DNA of 57,431 bases, taken from the NCBI GenBank assembly GCA_017469405.1, contig JAFUGL010000011.1, positions 1 through 57,431 of the forward strand, read 5' to 3'. This DNA is from Lachnospiraceae bacterium (GTDB lineage Bacteria > Bacillota > Clostridia > Lachnospirales > Lachnospiraceae). Under the pieces are notes generated by a model. The model was not told where the DNA came from. It searched no databases and was given only the letters and a program-made list of their open reading frames with translations. The stretch's first letter is position 1. Every line of letters starts with the position of its first letter. The position numbers were made by a program, and so were the translations under genes. Below are positions 51,979 through 57,431 of the stretch, in pieces.

Positions 51979-53187
51979 TTATTCTCCTTGATTCATAATT
52001 GTAATATCGGCAGGTATACCAATTAGCTCTTTAGTAACAATTGTACCACAAGCTACACAACATTCATCACTAATCTCTATTTTAACATTATTTTCAAGTA
52101 TTTCTACCCCTTTTTTATTTAATTTATCAATATAGTAATTTAATTTCAAATGGGCCTTTTCAAATGCCTCTTCATTAGTATAAGTCATTAATACAGGCTC
52201 ATATTCATTTATATGATTTTTCCTTAGGGATACAGGTAAATAAAATGCCTCTCCAAGCTTTATACGTATATCGTTTTGAGTTATATCATAATTATCATAT
52301 TTAGCCTTTGGCTTATATGGTTCAAATATGTTTCCGGCAATGTTTAAGCCATAATAGTTTTTGCTTTTTCCTGTATATTCTTTTTCATAATGCGATAGTT
52401 CAAAAATATCATTATAATCGTATGAGACAATGGCATATACATTTCCGTTTGCCGGAACATATGAGGTTTCAATAAGTTCATCATAGTCATTATATAAGTT
52501 AATGGCGCCTGTTATAAGTATATCTCCTTTTTTTACTTCATCGCCTTTATTCATTACTTTTGTGCCTGATTCAACATATATATCAGTTATTATTCCGTCT
52601 TTAACTGCTACTATATTACATGGAGTAATGTTTTCTTTTATGTTTTCGGGAAGAATTGTTTCATTTATACTTATATTTAATCTGGTTCCTTTTAATTCAC
52701 AGCTAATCCAGGCTATATCAGCATAATCATCTCTTAACATTTTTTCAAGTTCAGAACAATTTATATCTGATTTAGGTGTTCCTATTGATATATTGTGTTC
52801 TTTTAACTTTTTGATTATCTGTTCATCAGTATAAATTTCCTCCCCTGATATATTAATGTCCCATATAAAAAATGAAAATGAATAAATAAGTCCTATAAAT
52901 AATATAAGCCCCAATATAAATATTTTTCTTTTTTTGTACTTGTAAAAAATATTTGGAAGTCCTTTTTTATTAATTATTTTAAGTTCAACACCTGTTTTTT
53001 TGATGTATTGCTCAAGTTCTTTATATGATTTTTGAGATATGTAAAATTTTTTACAATCTTCATCATCAAATATATTCCATATATTTAGATTGTTTTTCAT
53101 ACAAATGTTGATGAATCTGTCACATGAAGCGCCTTTGACAGCAAGAATAAGATAGCCTCTAAGCCATATAAGGATTTTTTTAATCAT
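51979..53187 (-). CDS. yqfD: YqfD, sporulation protein
   Basis: A 402-aa protein: N-terminal region with CDRFINICMKNNLNIWNI, one transmembrane helix (~89-112, KIFILGLILFIGLIYSFSFF), and a long extracytoplasmic part (GVELKI before, then IAWISCELKGTRLNISINE and ESGTKVMNKGDEVKKGDILITGAI). Family members are needed for sporulation in Bacillus. Pairs with yqfC, 4 bp upstream. Confidence 0.92.
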   Translation of the reverse strand: MIKKILIWLRGYLILAVKGASCDRFINICMKNNLNIWNIFDDEDCKKFYISQKSYKELEQYIKKTGVELKIINKKGLPNIFYKYKKRKIFILGLILFIGLIYSFSFFIWDINISGEEIYTDEQIIKKLKEHNISIGTPKSDINCSELEKMLRDDYADIAWISCELKGTRLNISINETILPENIKENITPCNIVAVKDGIITDIYVESGTKVMNKGDEVKKGDILITGAINLYNDYDELIETSYVPANGNVYAIVSYDYNDIFELSHYEKEYTGKSKNYYGLNIAGNIFEPYKPKAKYDNYDITQNDIRIKLGEAFYLPVSLRKNHINEYEPVLMTYTNEEAFEKAHLKLNYYIDKLNKKGVEILENNVKIEISDECCVACGTIVTKELIGIPADITIMNQGE

Positions 53188-53191
53188 ATTT

Positions 53192-53395
53192 TTAATCAGA
53201 CCAGCTTATATCATCTATTGTTCCGCTTATAACCATATATACTGATGTAAAAGAATCGATTTTCAAATCACAGCCTTTAATATTTAATGTTTTATTTCTG
53301 CATTTAACGGAAAGCTGTTTTGAAGTAAAACTGACAATACATTTATAGCCATCAATATGTATGGATTTATTACCATATAATATAATCTGAGTCAT
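53192..53395 (-). CDS. yqfC: YqfC/YabP-family sporulation protein
   Basis: A 67-aa beta-rich protein: QIILYGNKSIHIDGYKCIVSF, then IKGCDLKIDSF and VYMVISGTIDDISW. Shorter than Bacillus YqfC (about 93 aa) but carrying the core. Position before yqfD supports the call. Confidence 0.88.
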   Translation of the reverse strand: MTQIILYGNKSIHIDGYKCIVSFTSKQLSVKCRNKTLNIKGCDLKIDSFTSVYMVISGTIDDISWSD

Positions 53396-53442
53396 ATAAA
53401 ACTCCGTTTTCTTACAATGTATGATTTAAATTAAAAAAATAT

Positions 53443-53470
53443 GAAAAAAAGAGAGCTGATAAGCTCTCTT
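53443..53470 (-). terminator. Terminator of rpsU
   Basis: A 9-bp stem AAGAGAGCT/AGCTCTCTT (53449-53457 with 53462-53470), a 4-nt loop, and seven T residues on the minus strand. Confidence 0.88.
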
Positions 53471-53491
53471 ATATTTGGAATAAATAATCTA

Positions 53492-53671
53492 TTATTTATT
53501 ATATTTGCGTTTTCTAGCAGCTTCTGACTTTTTCTTACGCTTTACGCTAGGCTTCTCGTAATGCTCTCTCTTACGAATCTCTTGCTGAATACCAGCCTTC
53601 TGACAATTTCTCTTAAATCTGCGAAGAGCGCTATCCAAAGTTTCGTTTTCTTTAACTATTACGTTTGACAT
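53492..53671 (-). CDS. rpsU: 30S ribosomal protein S21
   Basis: A 59-aa basic protein: [40 protein letters not shown], then a Lys/Arg tail. Start at 53671 with GGAGG upstream. Own promoter and terminator; sits before the yqfC-yqfD-phoH-ybeY run, a common Firmicute arrangement. Confidence 0.98.
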   Translation of the reverse strand: MSNVIVKENETLDSALRRFKRNCQKAGIQQEIRKREHYEKPSVKRKKKSEAARKRKYNK

Positions 53672-53756
53672 TCTATCCTCAACCTCCCTCCAGTTGTAAA
53701 ATATCATATGTTTGTGCTAAACAACTGTTTGGGTACATCCAAATCGCACAGAGACT

Positions 53757-53784
53757 ATTATACCACAATATATCAATTCGTCAA
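53757..53784 (-). promoter_or_regulatory. Promoter of rpsU
   Basis: On the minus strand TTGACG (53784-53779), 16 bp, then perfect TATAAT (53762-53757), about 85 bp before the start codon. Confidence 0.82.
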
Positions 53785-53814
53785 CCAAAAAATGAAATTT
53801 AATGTAAATATTTT

Positions 53815-55206
53815 CTAATTTTCACTGTTTTTAGGCGTAACAACAAACATATCGTCTTCTTCACTATAATTAAGACTACCTTTTGCAGTTACAACTTCAA
53901 TAACATGATCTTTTGCATAATTAATCCTATTCCAATCGTTTTCTGAAAGAAATGAATAATCTGATTTATGATTATATGCTTCCAAAACAGGTATGACACC
54001 AATTGTTGAGTTAGTCCAATATACATATGTTGGCTCAACTTTGACAGCGGTTACTGAATTTACCGGTGCTCCATCCACAAATTCTTTTGTAAATGTAAAA
54101 TCTGTAATAATACCTAAATCTTTATTGACACCATCATATCTCTGACTTGAAACAAAATTACCAAATGAATAAACTACCCATCCGGTTCTTGTGGTTCCAT
54201 CTGGATTTTCTATAGTTCTTACATCTATAGGTTCAACTACATGAGGATGACCACCAAATATTACATCAGCTCCTGCTTCAAATAATCCATCAACAACCAT
54301 TTCCTGCCATGAATCAGGTACTTCAGTATATTCAGTGCCAAAATGAATAAGCGGACAAACAAAGTCAACTCCGGCGGCATCAAGATCTCTTACTTTTTTA
54401 TACATTTCCTCAAGCTTAGCATTGTTATAATTATCAAGTGTATTGATACAATAAGGACTTTCAGACGGTACCGGTAAACCATTTGTTCCATAAGTATAAG
54501 CTACAAATCCAAAGGTAATACCATTTATTTCAATAATGCACTGTTTATCACATTCCTCCTGTGATTTGAACGTACCTGTATGAGGTATGCCAATAGAATC
54601 AAGATAATCTATAGTGGCATATACACCATCCTCCCATGCATCCAAAGAATGATTATTTGCGGTTTGAAGAAAATCAACACCGGCATCCTTTAAATTGTTT
54701 GCCAATATTTCAGGTGATGAAAACATCGGATAATCTGAATATCCGAGTACATCATTTATTGCACCGTTATATCTGCCGGGAAGAGTTGTTTCAAGATTGG
54801 CTATTGTATAGTCAGCATGTGAAAGATACTTCTCAACATAAGTAAAGCTGTCTGATACATCAAAAGTATCAGTATCAGGATCATAACTTCTTTCTATCTG
54901 CCATGAGTGCATCATTACATCTCCGACAACTGTCAGAGTAACCTCACGTTTAGGTGCGGGAATATCAATATCAGTCCTTTCAATCATCGAAGGTTTGCTG
55001 ATATTTATAGTATATTCAAGTGGTTTTGGCGCAGTTATGTGACCTGCAAGTTTAATAGCTCCCCATATTATACCGGCGATAATCATAATAAATACAGTCA
55101 TAATCATAGCTATTTGTATTTTTCTTATTCGCCTTTTTCGCTGGATTATCTTTTTTCTTTGTTCATGCAGCTCTTGAATTTTCTTTCGTTTTTCTTCGCT
55201 TGTCAT
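53815..55206 (-). CDS. CapA-family metallophosphatase-like membrane protein
   Basis: A 463-aa protein. A basic cytoplasmic N-terminus (QRKKIIQRKRRIRKIQ), one transmembrane helix (~33-53), then a PGA_cap/CapA domain: TVVGDVMMHSW, TIANLETTLPG, ANNHSLDAWEDGVYATIDYL, VCPLIHFGTEY, FGGHPHVVEP, VVYSFGNFVSSQ. Relatives act in poly-gamma-glutamate capsule formation, but no capB/C genes are here, so an envelope hydrolase role is equally possible. ATG at 55206 follows GAGGAA; the upstream TTG is rejected. Confidence 0.9.
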   Translation of the reverse strand: MTSEEKRKKIQELHEQRKKIIQRKRRIRKIQIAMIMTVFIMIIAGIIWGAIKLAGHITAPKPLEYTINISKPSMIERTDIDIPAPKREVTLTVVGDVMMHSWQIERSYDPDTDTFDVSDSFTYVEKYLSHADYTIANLETTLPGRYNGAINDVLGYSDYPMFSSPEILANNLKDAGVDFLQTANNHSLDAWEDGVYATIDYLDSIGIPHTGTFKSQEECDKQCIIEINGITFGFVAYTYGTNGLPVPSESPYCINTLDNYNNAKLEEMYKKVRDLDAAGVDFVCPLIHFGTEYTEVPDSWQEMVVDGLFEAGADVIFGGHPHVVEPIDVRTIENPDGTTRTGWVVYSFGNFVSSQRYDGVNKDLGIITDFTFTKEFVDGAPVNSVTAVKVEPTYVYWTNSTIGVIPVLEAYNHKSDYSFLSENDWNRINYAKDHVIEVVTAKGSLNYSEEDDMFVVTPKNSEN

Positions 55207-55299
55207 ATCTTGATTCCTCAAATTTTACTTAATCATAAAAAATTGATACAGTAATATAAAGAATTTGTAATATAATAAATGTTAATTATATAATATTTT

Positions 55300-57417
55300 T
55301 TATGAAAGCTGGGCCTTTGCTTCCTCAATACCGGCACTTAAAGCATCTTTTATTCCGGCAGGATTTTTTCCGCCTGCCTGTGCCATATTAGGACGGCCAC
55401 CACCGCCGCCGCCAACAAAACCGGCAATCTTTTTAATTATATTTCCTGCATGGGCACCGCTCTTAACAGCATCATCTGTAGCCATAACGATAAGATTAAC
55501 CTTACCGTCTGCCTCTGATGCAAGAATTACAACTCCTGAACCTATCTTAACCTTCATATCATCTCCAAGATTTCTTAGAGCATTCATATCTATATCTTTT
55601 ACATCTACAGGTAATATTTTAAATGTACCATGTTCTATTACATTTCCCATTACATCTTTTGCAGAATCCTTATCCATTTTATCCTTTAATTTCTGGTTTT
55701 CCGACTGAAGGGATTTGATTTCTGCCAGAAGTGAATCAATCTTATCTGCAAGCTTTGATGGTTCGGTTTTTGCTTTTATTGAAGCGTTGTTTAACTCATC
55801 TTCTATTGTCTTATAATAATCAAACGCACCCTTTGAGGTAAGAGCTTCTATACGTCTAACACCTGCTGCGACACCGGCTTCAGAGATAATCTTAAATGTG
55901 TTGATTACGCCTGTACTTGGAACATGAGTACCACCACAAAGTTCCTTTGAAAAATCACCTATACTTACTACACGAACAGATTCTCCGTATTTTTCACCAA
56001 AAAGTGCCATGGCACCGGTTTTTTTAGCATCTTCAAGACTCATAATATCTGTAGTTACAGCGATATCTTTTTCTATTTCGGAATTTACTATTTCTTCAAC
56101 CTTCGCTATCTCTTCTTTTGTCATAGGCTTATTGTAAGTAAAGTCGAAACGAAGTCTGTCCATAGCAACATATGAACCTGCCTGTTCAACCTGAGGACCA
56201 AGAACTATCTTTAAGGCTTTCTGTAAAAGGTGTGTTGCTGAGTGGTTCTTACATGTAAGCGCTCTTTGATTAGCATCAACACTAAGCTTAACATCATCGC
56301 CTAATCTTATATTTCCTTTACTTACATAACCAATATGTGCAGTCTTTCCACCGACAACCTTAATTGTATCCTGAACTATAAATTCACCTTCAGCAGATGT
56401 GATTACGCCCGAGTCACCACATTGACCACCCATAGTTGCATAAAAAGGAGTTCCGGCAACAAATATTGAGCCGCTTTCACCTTCGTGAAGTTCCTTGACA
56501 ATATCCTTATCAGTGGTCATGGCATTGACCTTTGACTTATGGGTAAGAGTATCGTAGCCTACAAACAGATTATCCAATGTAAGTGGAATCTGTTCATAAA
56601 CTGTAGCATCGGCACCCATATAGTTAGTTGTCTTTCTGGCATTTCTGGCTTTAACTCTTTGTTCGTCCATACATGAATTAAAACCGTTTTCATCAACCTC
56701 AATTTCTGCTTCTTCAAGAATTTCTTTGGTCAAATCAAGTGGGAAGCCGTATGTGTCATAAAGCTTAAAAGCTCTATCACCGGATAAAATATTACTATTT
56801 GACTTCTTTATCTCATCTATATATCCGTTTAAGATAGAAAGGCCCTGATCAATGGTTTTATTGAAGTTTTCCTCTTCTGTATTTAAGATTGAGAATATAT
56901 GCTCTTTCTTTTCTTCAAGCTCAGGGTAGGCATCTCTTGAACATTCGATAACTGTCTTTGAGAGTTCTGCCAAAAAGCTGCCCTTTATACCGAGCAAACG
57001 ACCATGTCTTGCAGCACGGCGAAGTAATCTTCTTAATACATATCCACGTCCTTCGTTTGAAGGAAGAATGCCGTCAGAGGTCATAAATGTAACTGAACGA
57101 ATATGGTCAGTTATAAGTCTTATGGATATATCATTTTTCTCATTTTCCTTATAGGTTACGTGAGCCATCTCACAAACCTTATCTCTAAGAGCTTTGATTG
57201 TATCAACATCAAATATGGAGTCAACATCCTGAACTACAACTGCAAGACGCTCAAGTCCCATACCTGTATCGATATTTTTATTTTCAAGTAATGTATAGTT
57301 ACCCTTTCCGTCATTTTCAAACTGGGTAAATACGTTGTTCCAGACTTCCATATATCTGTCACAATCGCATCCTACCTGACAATCAGGCTTACCACAACCG
57401 TATCTTTCACCACGATC
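55300..57417 (-). CDS. alaS: Alanine--tRNA ligase, 5' part missing
   Basis: About 705 residues of AlaS, running to the stop at 55300. Seen: CDCDRYMEVWNNVFTQFEND, TGMGLERLA, GRGYVLRRLLRRAARHGR, the editing-site motif NHSATHLLQKAL, the ELCGGTH zinc motif, and the C-Ala domain (GGGGGGRPNMAQAGG). The reading frame upstream hits TAG at 57418-57420, just where the active-site strand should continue (expected IYYDRGE). The Met at 57351 is internal, not the start. The upstream break looks like an edge error rather than a real pseudogene. Confidence 0.93.
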   Translation of the reverse strand, partial: DRGERYGCGKPDCQVGCDCDRYMEVWNNVFTQFENDGKGNYTLLENKNIDTGMGLERLAVVVQDVDSIFDVDTIKALRDKVCEMAHVTYKENEKNDISIRLITDHIRSVTFMTSDGILPSNEGRGYVLRRLLRRAARHGRLLGIKGSFLAELSKTVIECSRDAYPELEEKKEHIFSILNTEEENFNKTIDQGLSILNGYIDEIKKSNSNILSGDRAFKLYDTYGFPLDLTKEILEEAEIEVDENGFNSCMDEQRVKARNARKTTNYMGADATVYEQIPLTLDNLFVGYDTLTHKSKVNAMTTDKDIVKELHEGESGSIFVAGTPFYATMGGQCGDSGVITSAEGEFIVQDTIKVVGGKTAHIGYVSKGNIRLGDDVKLSVDANQRALTCKNHSATHLLQKALKIVLGPQVEQAGSYVAMDRLRFDFTYNKPMTKEEIAKVEEIVNSEIEKDIAVTTDIMSLEDAKKTGAMALFGEKYGESVRVVSIGDFSKELCGGTHVPSTGVINTFKIISEAGVAAGVRRIEALTSKGAFDYYKTIEDELNNASIKAKTEPSKLADKIDSLLAEIKSLQSENQKLKDKMDKDSAKDVMGNVIEHGTFKILPVDVKDIDMNALRNLGDDMKVKIGSGVVILASEADGKVNLIVMATDDAVKSGAHAGNIIKKIAGFVGGGGGGRPNMAQAGGKNPAGIKDALSAGIEEAKAQLS

Positions 57418-57431
57418 CTAATAAATTACTG

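Noticed and set aside
57349-57351. Start codon of alaS at the internal ATG
   Set aside because: AlaS conserved sequence (CDCDRY and DRGERYGC) continues in frame upstream of this Met.

Overview
The window is about 57 kb of AT-rich DNA from a low-GC, Gram-positive-type, motile Firmicute. The gene set points to the family Lachnospiraceae (class Clostridia). It includes a short flagellin behind a sigma-D promoter, YqfC/YqfD sporulation-family genes, SepF/DivIVA/MinCD division genes, RodA/MreCD/PBP2 elongation genes, a lysine/glutamine-type ABC cassette with a domain-swapped binding protein, and a cytidylate-kinase-like protein. This is inference from gene content; genus and species are not resolved.

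Layout. 1-1.95 kb: a DDE transposase insertion next to sequence resembling an rRNA-operon leader. 1.95-11.3 kb is accessory: a secreted YD-repeat/DUF5648 protein, flagellin, a hipBA-like toxin-antitoxin pair with paired operators, an SOS-regulated YneA-like division inhibitor under three LexA boxes, a chemoreceptor, and a polar amino-acid ABC transporter. 11.3-20.4 kb: miaB-mutS-mutL, a GH5 glycosidase and miaA. 20.5-37.5 kb is a compact plus-strand housekeeping run: ynbB-like, radC, mreC, mreD, PBP2, minC, minD, rodA, mgsA, dacF-like, HlyD-like, yggS, sepF, divIVA, aroB, lspA, rluD. 37.6-39.7 kb: a tyrosine recombinase behind a highly folded leader, and a cytidylate-kinase-like gene. From 39.8 kb to the end all genes are on the minus strand: a sortase-type surface protein, a MoxR/VWA pair, proA, fthC, a DUF896 gene, proB, two flavoproteins, DUF3048, ybeY, phoH, yqfD, yqfC, rpsU, a CapA-family gene and the 3' part of alaS.

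The outstanding locus is 11.31-13.45 kb. A promoter is followed by three 37-bp tandem repeats, each able to form an H-type pseudoknot (GGU/GCC interleaved with CUCA/UGAG). A hairpin and then an ORF follow. The first ~170 residues of that ORF are recognisably a ToxN/AbiQ-family type III toxin, and it reads without interruption into a complete MiaB tRNA methylthiotransferase. This looks like a type III toxin-antitoxin locus whose endoribonuclease toxin has become fused to a tRNA-modification enzyme. It sits at the head of an apparent miaB-mutS-mutL operon, with miaA, the enzyme acting just before MiaB, a few kilobases downstream.

Other points of interest: the circularly permuted amino-acid-binding lipoprotein, a permease with a lipobox-like N-terminus, a four-hairpin leader before the recombinase, a nested and mutually exclusive inverted-repeat structure between the chemoreceptor and ABC genes, and a damaged alaS reading frame at the very end that looks like a contig-edge artefact. 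I saw no tRNA or rRNA gene and no CRISPR array.
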